DNA of 7,406 bases from Fusobacteriota bacterium (GTDB lineage: Bacteria; Fusobacteriota; Fusobacteriia; Bac17; JAEWOZ01): contig JAEWOZ010000069.1 in assembly GCA_023399505.1 (NCBI GenBank), forward strand, positions 1-7,406, in the 5' to 3' direction. The notes beneath the pieces are model-generated. The model saw only the letters and a list, made by a program, of their open reading frames with translations, was not told where the DNA came from and ran no database searches. This document shows positions 1-5,757 of the stretch, piece after piece. The translations under genes were made by a program, and so were the position numbers. Numbering within the stretch: the stretch's first letter is position 1; each line of letters opens with the position of its first letter.

Positions 1-2
1 GT

Positions 3-473
3 TTAAAACTTAAAGCTAAAAATGATGATGAGATAAAAGAAAAAAAACTTTCTCTGATTAAAATTATTGACAAAAAGAGCTCAGAATTGAAAAGCATTCT
101 TAATGAAGAAAGTTATGAGATGGACAATACACCTAATTTTCTAGGTCTTAATATTGTAGCTAATAAAGGGCTGATTAATAATATAATTATTCCAGCTTTA
201 AAGGAGATAAAAAACTTAGATATAGATAAAATTTCTAGGGAAGATTTAGAAAAAACTTGTATCAAATTAATAATTTTGAAAATTGAAACTTATAGAGTTG
301 AAAGGAGTCCTACTAAAAGTGCTCGTTCTAGATCAGTTAAAAAATGGAACTCTTTAAAAATTATATCTTTAAATAAAACTCTAGATAGTTCAGAAAATAG
401 CGATGAAAACATTGATAAAGATAAAATGCTAAAAAGAGGAGTAAGTGAAAATAATATATTTTCTCCGAGATAA
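3..473 (+). CDS. Hypothetical protein, 5'-truncated by window edge
   Basis: The frame ending at the TAA at 471-473 has no stop back to base 3, so 156 codons are visible and the true start probably lies outside the window. TTG at 87 and ATG at 120 are possible internal starts, but neither has a good ribosome binding site, and the upstream codons are as lysine/glutamate-rich as the rest. I do not recognise the family. The visible part is hydrophilic and probably largely helical. There is one more hydrophobic stretch (FLGLNIVANKGLINNIIIP), then a basic, serine-rich patch (ERSPTKSARSRSVKKW) and an acidic, asparagine/serine-rich tail ending NNIFSPR. No membrane span, cysteine motif or catalytic signature is apparent. 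The gene lies on the same strand as the ankyrin lipoprotein gene, with 214 bases between them and no convincing terminator, so co-transcription is possible. Coding status is fairly secure; function is unknown. Confidence 0.6.
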   Translation, partial: LKLKAKNDDEIKEKKLSLIKIIDKKSSELKSILNEESYEMDNTPNFLGLNIVANKGLINNIIIPALKEIKNLDIDKISREDLEKTCIKLIILKIETYRVERSPTKSARSRSVKKWNSLKIISLNKTLDSSENSDENIDKDKMLKRGVSENNIFSPR

Positions 474-687
474 AAATTATTAATTTATGATTTTATTAAA
501 TAAATTCTTGAAAAGGAGAATTACGTAAATTAAAATTAATTGAATATAATAGAGGTGAGCAGAAATTTGATGGAGTTTTTAGAAGAATTAAATAAAAGAA
601 AAAACTATTTAAATCTTAAAAGAAATGGAATATTCAAAAATTCATAAGAATCTATAGAAGCTAAAACTATATACTAAAGAGGCAAAA
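474..687. other. Intergenic stretch with protein-like fragments
   Basis: This gap contains no complete recognisable gene. Two overlapping plus-strand frames look protein-like. One, open from 512 to the TAA at 593-595, reads ...IEYNRGEQKFDGVFRRIK, but has a TGA just before it and no ATG, GTG or TTG start. The other is the 25-codon frame at 570-647, listed separately. A perfect TATAAT lies at 545-550, but nothing like TTGACA sits 16-18 bases upstream, and such hexamers are common in DNA this AT-rich. A 7-bp all-A/T stem (482-488 with 500-506) has no following T tract and is not a convincing terminator. The stretch may hold the promoter and leader of the ankyrin lipoprotein gene, remains of a decayed gene, or both. 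Confidence 0.4.
570..647 (+). CDS. Possible 25-residue small protein or gene remnant
   Basis: ATG at 570 opens 25 codons (beginning MEFLEELNKRKNYLNLKR) ending in TAA at 645-647. An AGAGGTGAG tract at 551-559 could serve as a ribosome binding site, about 10 bases before the ATG and slightly far. TTG at 567 and GTG at 555 are in-frame alternatives. The peptide would be short, charged and helical, with no signal peptide or membrane segment. It overlaps the +2-shifted fragment at 512-595, so at most one of these is likely to reflect real coding history. I do not recognise it. In AT-rich DNA an ORF of this size can easily be chance; the Shine-Dalgarno-like tract is the only positive evidence. Confidence 0.2.
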   Translation: MEFLEELNKRKNYLNLKRNGIFKNS

Positions 688-1863
688 ATGTTCAATTTAT
701 TAATATTATTACTTGTAAGTTGTTCTAGCTATATCAGCCCACCAATAAGAAATAATAGAGAAGCTATTCAAATTAAACTTTTAGTAGATAAAAATAAAAT
801 TTTAGCTAATGGTATTGATTTTTGTAAATTTGAAACTAAAGATAAAGATGGAAATGAAATTATAGCTGATATTTATCTAAATAATGAGAAAATGAATAGT
901 GAAAAATTTAGTACCTTCAAAGAGGGTACTTATTCTTTTTTTGCAATTTTCAATAATATAAAGAGTAATTTGGTAAATGTTGATGCAATCAAGGTTGTAA
1001 ATTCTTTAGATGAAAATAAAGGAAATTTAAAATCTATGAATGAAGAAACTAAAAATGAATTTTCTAAAGAGGCTGAAGAAATAGATGAAGTTGTAAGAAA
1101 AGATAGAGAATTAGAAATTTATGAACTTTTATCTAAAGGTCAAATTGAGGAATCTAATTTAGATATATTAGGAAAAATTAGTATAGATGAACCACTTGAA
1201 CAGTTTAATGGTATGAATTTACTAAGTATTGCTTTAGTTAATACTAAAAATTTTGATCTTTTGTTAAAAGTTTTAGAGTTAAAAAGAGATTTGAATTTTA
1301 GATCTTGTGATCAAAATGGGAACACTTTTTTACATTTTTTACTAATTGCTAGTCCATTAGAAGAAGATAAAAATTTAAAAAGTAAATGGAAAAAATTATT
1401 GGATAAATTTAAAGAAGTTACACATGAATACTTTACAGAATTACTATCAATAAAAAATAAAGATGGTCTAAGCCCTTTTCAAATTGGAATACTTTTGAAA
1501 GATATTAAAAAATTCAAAATATTGATTAAAGATATAAACATAAGCAGCTTCTTTTTGGAAAGAGATAATAATGGAAATACTCTTAGCCATACTTTAGTTG
1601 AAGTTATGGGAAATGCTACTGAATTTACAGAATTTTTAAATTTACTATCTTCGAGCAAAGGGTTCAACTTAAACTATTTGAGCTATAAAAATAATGAGGG
1701 GAATAGTGCTTTAATAAAAGCTATACTTTCTAAAAAACATGATATTGCTAAAATTTTAGCAAAGAGAAAAAATCATAAAAATGAATATATAAAGCTTTCA
1801 ATTGATTATATTAAAGAGAAATGTAAAGTAGACGATGAATATATAGATAAATTATTAGAATAA
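688..1863 (+). CDS. Predicted lipoprotein with Ig-like domain and ankyrin repeats
   Basis: This 391-residue protein starts with a short hydrophobic segment and a lipobox, L9-V10-S11-C12, predicting lipid attachment at Cys12 and anchoring in the envelope. AAAGAGG at 676-682 lies 5 bases before the ATG, the only start codon after the in-frame TAG at 655. Oddly, the signal peptide has no basic residue before its hydrophobic core. Residues about 27-107 look like a bacterial Ig-like beta-sandwich: VDKNKILANGIDFCKFETKD, then DGNEI, YLNNEKM, FKEGTYSFFAIFNNIKSN. Residues about 108-155 are a charged helical linker. Residues about 170-360 carry degenerate ankyrin units: DQNGNTFLHFLL (208-219), NKDGLSPFQIGILL (257-270), DNNGNTLSHTLV (293-304) and NNEGNSALIKAILSKKHDIAKIL (335-357). 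Ankyrin repeats bind protein partners, so an extracytoplasmic binding or adhesion role is plausible; no partner can be named. It converges on rpsT and shares its terminator. Architecture is fairly sure, function unknown. Confidence 0.75.
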   Translation: MFNLLILLLVSCSSYISPPIRNNREAIQIKLLVDKNKILANGIDFCKFETKDKDGNEIIADIYLNNEKMNSEKFSTFKEGTYSFFAIFNNIKSNLVNVDAIKVVNSLDENKGNLKSMNEETKNEFSKEAEEIDEVVRKDRELEIYELLSKGQIEESNLDILGKISIDEPLEQFNGMNLLSIALVNTKNFDLLLKVLELKRDLNFRSCDQNGNTFLHFLLIASPLEEDKNLKSKWKKLLDKFKEVTHEYFTELLSIKNKDGLSPFQIGILLKDIKKFKILIKDINISSFFLERDNNGNTLSHTLVEVMGNATEFTEFLNLLSSSKGFNLNYLSYKNNEGNSALIKAILSKKHDIAKILAKRKNHKNEYIKLSIDYIKEKCKVDDEYIDKLLE

Positions 1864-1865
1864 CA

Positions 1866-1898
1866 AAAGAGAGTTAAGGCTAACTCTCTTTATTTTTG
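1866..1898. terminator. Bidirectional intrinsic terminator (ankyrin gene / rpsT)
   Basis: An 11-bp perfect stem (1866-1876 pairing with 1881-1891) closes a 4-base loop, AGGC (1877-1880). On the plus strand it is followed by TTTATTTTTG. On the minus strand the outer part reads TTTTGTTA. It lies between two convergent genes, 3 bases after the ankyrin lipoprotein stop codon, and its right arm overlaps the rpsT stop codon (1890-1892). It can therefore end transcription in both directions. The stem is only moderately GC-rich, but the position and the T tracts are convincing. Confidence 0.85.
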
Positions 1899-2159
1899 TA
1901 ATGCTTTGTTTAAACTGCGAGCAATTTTTGATTTTTGTCTAGCTGCTTTATTCTTATGAATTGCACCTCTAGAGGCTGCTTTATCAATATCTTTTTGAGC
2001 TAGTTGTAAAGCAACTTTAGCATCTTCTATATTATTAGCAACTAAAAGATGTTCTACATTCTTTACTCTTGTTTTATACCTGCTCTTTAAGCTTTTGTTT
2101 ATTATTCTATTTCTCTCCGCAATTTTTATTCTCTTTTGCGCTGATCTTGAATGAGCCAA
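1890..2159 (-). CDS. rpsT: 30S ribosomal protein S20
   Basis: S20 is a primary-binding protein of the small ribosomal subunit that contacts 16S rRNA in the 30S body. The 89-residue length is normal for the family. The N-terminus MAHSRSAQKRIKIAERNR and the signature GAIHKNKAARQKSKIA (residues 65-80) identify it securely. The protein is basic and all-helical, as expected, with no cysteine or domain addition. It starts with TTG (plus-strand bases 2157-2159, CAA), not ATG. The start is fixed by the canonical MAHS-type N-terminus and by a perfect AGGAGG 7 bases upstream. A promoter with an extended -10 lies about 35 bases upstream, giving a leader of roughly 25 bases. The gene is monocistronic: it is divergent from tdk and converges on the ankyrin lipoprotein gene, with a shared terminator. 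E. coli rpsT also uses a UUG start and is translationally autoregulated by S20; whether that applies here is inference. Confidence 0.97.
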   Translation of the reverse strand: MAHSRSAQKRIKIAERNRIINKSLKSRYKTRVKNVEHLLVANNIEDAKVALQLAQKDIDKAASRGAIHKNKAARQKSKIARSLNKALQK

Positions 2160-2166
2160 AGTATAA

Positions 2167-2172
2167 CCTCCT
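2167..2172 (-). promoter_or_regulatory. Ribosome binding site of rpsT
   Basis: The minus strand reads AGGAGG, a perfect anti-16S match, 7 bases before the TTG at 2159-2157. This strong site fixes the non-ATG start and probably compensates for it. Confidence 0.85.
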
Positions 2173-2191
2173 AAATAAATTCTTTTTTACC

Positions 2192-2220
2192 ATGCTATCA
2201 TTTTTTGATTATAAAATCAA
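2192..2220 (-). promoter_or_regulatory. Predicted rpsT promoter (sigma-70 type, extended -10)
   Basis: On the minus strand, TTGATT (2220-2215) is followed by a 17-base spacer and TAGCAT (2197-2192), immediately preceded by TGA, an extended -10 of TGn form. Transcription would start near 2185, about 25 bases before the rpsT start codon. A TATAAT on the same strand at 2213-2208 is a closer -10 hexamer but has only TAAATG at the -35 distance, so I prefer this pair. The -35 lies in one arm of a perfect inverted repeat (2205-2220). Confidence 0.55.
2205..2220. repeat. Perfect 6-bp inverted repeat over the rpsT -35
   Basis: TTGATT (2205-2210) and AATCAA (2215-2220) are separated by ATAA. The right arm is the predicted -35 hexamer of rpsT read on the minus strand. 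It could be an operator half-site pair or a chance palindrome in A/T-rich DNA. It lies upstream of both predicted transcription starts, so it is not an RNA hairpin of either gene. Confidence 0.35.
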
Positions 2221-2270
2221 GAACTTTTTACATTTATGTTAAATTATTTTACCATTGTAAATTTTGTTTT

Positions 2271-2305
2271 ATGTGTTTCAAAGCCTGAAAACATGTGCTT
2301 TTTCA
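2271..2305. repeat. Overlapping inverted repeats between divergent promoters
   Basis: ATGT-g-TTTCA (2271-2280) pairs with TGAAA-ACAT (2286-2294) around the loop AAGCC, giving 9 base pairs with one bulged G. The same TGAAAA arm (2286-2291) can instead pair with TTTTCA (2300-2305). The elements therefore alternate as TTTCA, TGAAAA, TTTTCA, just upstream of the tdk -35 at 2308. This arrangement could be a regulator site for the tdk cluster, but no known operator is recognised and chance is not excluded. Confidence 0.35.
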
Positions 2306-2307
2306 CC

Positions 2308-2337
2308 TTGACTCAGAGCCTTAGTCTATGGTAGCAT
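2308..2337 (+). promoter_or_regulatory. Predicted tdk operon promoter (extended -10)
   Basis: TTGACT (2308-2313, 5 of 6 consensus bases) is followed by an 18-base spacer and TAGCAT (2332-2337), immediately preceded by TGG, a TGn extended -10. Transcription would start near 2344, about 25 bases before the tdk ATG. It would drive tdk and, given the tight spacing, the TPR, barrel and ExbB-like genes. The TGn-TAGCAT element is the same one proposed for the divergent rpsT promoter. Confidence 0.6.
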
Positions 2338-2368
2338 TATAGATATAAATTTGATGAAGAGGTATTGA

Positions 2369-2971
2369 ATGAACTCCTATGGTCATGGTTGGGTTGAGGC
2401 TATTGTTGGAAGTATGTTTTCTGGAAAAAGTGAAGAATTAATAAGAAGAATTTTAAGGGCTAAATATGCTAAGCAAAAAATATTAGTTTTTAAACATTCT
2501 TTTGATAAAAGATATTCAATTGAAAAGGTAGCTTCTCATAGTGGTCAAGAGATTGAAGCTATTCCTGTAACTAATATAAAAGAGATGGAAAGAATTTTAA
2601 ATGATAATAAAGAGGTAGAGGTTATTGGAATAGATGAAGTTCAATTTTTTGAAAAAGATATTGTAAAATTTATAGATAATTTAGCTAACCAAGGAAAAAG
2701 AGTTATTGTAGCAGGGCTAGATCAAGATTTCAGAGGAGAGCCATTTTATCCTGTACCAGATATTATGGCTAAAGCAGAAAAAGTAGATAAGCTTAATGCT
2801 ATATGTTCTGTAAGTGGTCTTTTAGCTTCAAGAACTCAACGTATAATAGACGGTGAACCAGCTCATTATGACGACAGTGTTGTAATGATAGGAGCAAATG
2901 AGTGTTATGAAGCCCGTTCAAGAGCTCATCATATAGTTAAGAAAAAGGATAAAGAGAAGGTCGAGGAGTAG
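2369..2971 (+). CDS. tdk: Thymidine kinase, type II, with degenerate zinc site
   Basis: This cytosolic enzyme phosphorylates thymidine to dTMP with ATP in the nucleotide salvage pathway. The 200-residue length is usual for the bacterial/TK1-like family. Residues 14-21 (GSMFSGKS) are the P-loop. IDEVQFF (88-94) contains the magnesium-binding Asp89 and the likely catalytic base Glu90. [13 protein letters not shown] (116-128) and TQR (156-158) are the conserved substrate-binding and lasso segments. GAGG at 2359-2362 lies 6 bases before the ATG. Anomaly: the structural zinc site, normally CxxC plus a second pair in ...ESYEARCRxCH, is largely lost. Only Cys146 remains of the first pair (position 149 is Ser), and the second pair reads [11 protein letters not shown], with Ser184 and His187. 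The fold must do without zinc or bind it differently. It is first in the cluster, 2 bases ahead of the TPR gene, whose ribosome binding site lies inside the end of tdk. Confidence 0.95.
   Translation: MNSYGHGWVEAIVGSMFSGKSEELIRRILRAKYAKQKILVFKHSFDKRYSIEKVASHSGQEIEAIPVTNIKEMERILNDNKEVEVIGIDEVQFFEKDIVKFIDNLANQGKRVIVAGLDQDFRGEPFYPVPDIMAKAEKVDKLNAICSVSGLLASRTQRIIDGEPAHYDDSVVMIGANECYEARSRAHHIVKKKDKEKVEE
2963..2968 (+). promoter_or_regulatory. Ribosome binding site of TPR gene, inside tdk
   Basis: GAGGAG within the last tdk codons lies 5 bases before GTG at 2974. It supports the GTG start and indicates translational coupling to tdk. Confidence 0.75.
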
Positions 2972-2973
2972 AA

Positions 2974-5757
2974 GTGAAAATTTACTTAGTTTTATTTTTT
3001 GTAATTAGTTCTCTAGTTAAAACAAATGAGAAAGAAAGATACAAGGATATTGAGTCAGCATATAAAGAAAATTTACATATAGATGTTATAAAAGATGGAG
3101 AGCATTTTTTAAGAGAATACCCTAGCTCAACATATGCAAATCAAATGTATCTTTATCTAGGTATCTCTTATAGAGAGCAAAATAATTTTGAAAGATCGCT
3201 CTCTTACTTTAGAAAATTAATTAAAAGTAATTTGAAAACTAGAGCAATATTCGAAGAAGCCCTAACTTACATAAAGTGGGAAAAGTTTAATGAAGCTAAA
3301 CAAAAAATATCTCAATTAAATGATATATATTCATCTCAAGCTAACTTTCATTTAGCAAAAGCTTATTATTTAAAAAATAATTTTAATGAAAGTAAAAGAC
3401 TTTTTAAGAAAATTGTTGAGGAAAGAACTTTTAAATATGAAGAGGCTATATCAACTTTGGGCTTAATAGCTTATAAAGAAAAAAATTATTTAGATGCAAT
3501 TTCCTATTTCGAAAGTTTTATACTTGAATCTGAAAATATGGACAATGATAAGAAAGATAGTATAAATTTCAAAATTGCTATGTCCTACTATAGTCTCGGA
3601 CTTTACAGAGAAGCTTTAGAAAAGCATAACGAAATATTAAAAAATAGAAACAGTTTACTTAAGAAATCTATCTTTATGAATACAATTGAGATATTTAATA
3701 AGCAAAAAGATAGTCAAAATTTAGATAAATACTTTATACAAGCTTTAAAATATTTTAGAGAAAATAAAAGGATAGAAGATTTAAAAGAATTTGCTGCATT
3801 TTTATCAGATGAAAAATTGAAACTTTATAATAAATCTATAGATGTTTATAAAGAGTTAATAAAATTGAAAATACCTGTTGAAATAGAACTAGCAACACTT
3901 TATTGGAATTTAGAAAGATACGAAGAAGTAATTAATATATTGAAAAATAAAGAAAATATTGAAGCTATCGATTTAGTAGTTCATTCTTTATATGAATTAG
4001 ATAAGTACGAAAATGTTATAGCTTATGAAGAAAAAATAAATAATTCTAATAATATTGAGCTTCTTCTTACTCTTGCTAAATCATATTATTTTTTAGAAAA
4101 CTATAAGAAAAGTTTTGATGTATTTCAAAAAAGTTATAAAAAAGATAGCAACAATAATAAAGAGTCTTTGAGTGGAATAATTATCTCTTTATCAAAATTA
4201 AATGATGAGAAAGTTATCACATATTTTAATGAATATAAATTAAAATTTGATAATGATAAAGAATATTTAAAAGATATCTACAAAGCTGTTGCTAATTATT
4301 ATTTAAAAAACAATAAAAAAGTAGAAAACGAGCAAATTTTAAAAGAGTTAATTAAAAAAGATAGAAGCGATGACTCTTTAAAAACTTTAATGGCTGCTCT
4401 GATAGATAATAATAAATACAAAGATATATTTGGCTATGCAGCTCAATTTACAAAAGAGGAAGATAAATTTTTATTTGAAGCTATTGCCCATATGAACCTT
4501 CATAATTATAAAGAGGCAAAGCTAATTTTAGAGAAATTATATAAAAAAAATAGAAAAGATTTGAGAGTTTATGAATATCTCTTAGAATGTCTATTTTCAC
4601 TTGGTGAATATTCTGAATCAATTTCATTAGTAAATAATTATTTAAAATTAAATGATAACAGCTTATATATAATTTCTTTAGATAAGAAAGCTTTGAGTTA
4701 TTTTAAATTAAATAAATATAATGAAGCAATTGCTACCTATGAAGAAATGTACAAGAAGAGTGATAGTAAAGATTATGCTCTTTTTAAAATTGGAGAACTA
4801 AACTATAATATTAAAAAATATAATTTAGCTTTTTCAAGTTATAAGAAACTTATCAATAGTTTCCCTGAGAGTAGCTATTTGGAAAAAGCAACTTACTCTG
4901 CAATTACTTCTTTATATCTAATGAAAAATATAGATGAGTTATTAGAACTGGCAGAGATCTTCTTAGCAAATTATCCTAATAGTTTGAATAGGGAAGATGT
5001 ATATTTATATCTAGGAGAATCTTACCTTTCAAGAAAAGAGTTTATTAAAGCTTTAGCAAACTACGAAAATTTTTTAGCTATCTCTAAAGATTCAAGCAGA
5101 AAAGAGAGTTTAATTTCTTATCTAACTAATATTTTTATAGACGAAAAAAAGTACGAATATGCTAAAAGATTTGCATCTAAAATAGCAGAAGCTTCAAAGA
5201 GAAACCTATATCTAGCTAGAATAGCAGAAGCAACTGGTAAAACAGAAGATGCACTTAATTTATATAATCAAGCAGTTGAAAAAGGAGACGATGAAGCAAG
5301 CTACTTTTTAGCAAATTATCATTTTAAGAAAAATGATTTTGATAAAGCAGCTGATCTATATAGAGAAATCGTAAAAGTTAAAACTAACAAATATAGAAAT
5401 GATTCTCTTTTCAAATTAGCATTAATATATGAAAAGAAAGAGGATTTTAAAAAGGCCATAATAAATTTAAACTTCTTAAAATATTTATATATAGAAATTG
5501 AAAATCAAGAAAAAGTTTATTTAAAACTAGCAGAACTTTATGAAAAGATAAAAGAGAACATTAATGCTGCTAAAACATATGAGGAATTCATAAATAAATT
5601 TAAAGCCTCAAAATGGAGAGCGAACGTTTTAGAAAAGTTAATAATCTATCATCTTAACAAAGGTAATAAATCTTTAGCTAAAAGATACTATATGGAGGTA
5701 AAGAAATTAAATGAAAATATTGCAAAAAAATACGAAGAAAATTTTGAAAATAATTAG
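2974..5757 (+). CDS. Exported TPR-repeat protein, probable periplasmic scaffold
   Basis: This 927-residue protein is built almost entirely of tetratricopeptide-type helical pairs. The start is GTG, supported by GAGGAG 5 bases upstream. Residues 1 to about 17 (MKIYLVLFFVISSLVKT) look like a short signal peptide or N-terminal anchor; no lipobox cysteine and no clear AxA cleavage site is seen. Clear TPR units include MYLYLGISYREQNNFERSLS (about 58-77), FHLAKAYYLKNNFNESKRLF, LGLIAYKEKNYLDAISYFES and, late in the protein, VYLYLGESYLSRKEFIKALA and SYFLANYHFKKNDFDKAADL. The first units resemble the BamD/YbgF style of envelope TPR proteins. There is a single cysteine (in LLECLF, near 538) and no enzymatic motif. 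TPR arrays bind proteins, so I infer a periplasmic scaffold working with the overlapping barrel gene. An alternative is the TPR partner of an outer-membrane exporter, as in AlgK/AlgE or the TPR part of PgaA, but no polysaccharide synthase is in view. The family call is firm; the role is inferred. Confidence 0.85.
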   Translation: MKIYLVLFFVISSLVKTNEKERYKDIESAYKENLHIDVIKDGEHFLREYPSSTYANQMYLYLGISYREQNNFERSLSYFRKLIKSNLKTRAIFEEALTYIKWEKFNEAKQKISQLNDIYSSQANFHLAKAYYLKNNFNESKRLFKKIVEERTFKYEEAISTLGLIAYKEKNYLDAISYFESFILESENMDNDKKDSINFKIAMSYYSLGLYREALEKHNEILKNRNSLLKKSIFMNTIEIFNKQKDSQNLDKYFIQALKYFRENKRIEDLKEFAAFLSDEKLKLYNKSIDVYKELIKLKIPVEIELATLYWNLERYEEVINILKNKENIEAIDLVVHSLYELDKYENVIAYEEKINNSNNIELLLTLAKSYYFLENYKKSFDVFQKSYKKDSNNNKESLSGIIISLSKLNDEKVITYFNEYKLKFDNDKEYLKDIYKAVANYYLKNNKKVENEQILKELIKKDRSDDSLKTLMAALIDNNKYKDIFGYAAQFTKEEDKFLFEAIAHMNLHNYKEAKLILEKLYKKNRKDLRVYEYLLECLFSLGEYSESISLVNNYLKLNDNSLYIISLDKKALSYFKLNKYNEAIATYEEMYKKSDSKDYALFKIGELNYNIKKYNLAFSSYKKLINSFPESSYLEKATYSAITSLYLMKNIDELLELAEIFLANYPNSLNREDVYLYLGESYLSRKEFIKALANYENFLAISKDSSRKESLISYLTNIFIDEKKYEYAKRFASKIAEASKRNLYLARIAEATGKTEDALNLYNQAVEKGDDEASYFLANYHFKKNDFDKAADLYREIVKVKTNKYRNDSLFKLALIYEKKEDFKKAIINLNFLKYLYIEIENQEKVYLKLAELYEKIKENINAAKTYEEFINKFKASKWRANVLEKLIIYHLNKGNKSLAKRYYMEVKKLNENIAKKYEENFENN
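5694..5699 (+). promoter_or_regulatory. Ribosome binding site of barrel gene, inside TPR gene
   Basis: GGAGGT lies 11 bases before ATG at 5711, entirely inside the TPR coding sequence. The spacing is slightly long, but the match is strong and supports the overlapping start. Confidence 0.65.

Noticed and set aside
482..506. Stem-loop after the first gene as a terminator
   Set aside because: The 7-bp stem is only A/T, the loop is 11 bases and no T tract follows, so it would be too weak to terminate.
670..675. TATACT as the -10 of the ankyrin lipoprotein gene
   Set aside because: It would place the transcript start at or after the ribosome binding site (676-682), and no -35 is found at the right distance.
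1479..1667. Minus-strand ORF of 62 codons
   Set aside because: It lies wholly inside the ankyrin lipoprotein gene on the opposite strand and has no recognisable motif; it is a shadow frame.
2208..2213. Minus-strand TATAAT as the rpsT -10
   Set aside because: The hexamer is perfect, but the -35 position holds only TAAATG. The TTGATT / TGA-TAGCAT pair is better overall, though mapping could reverse this.
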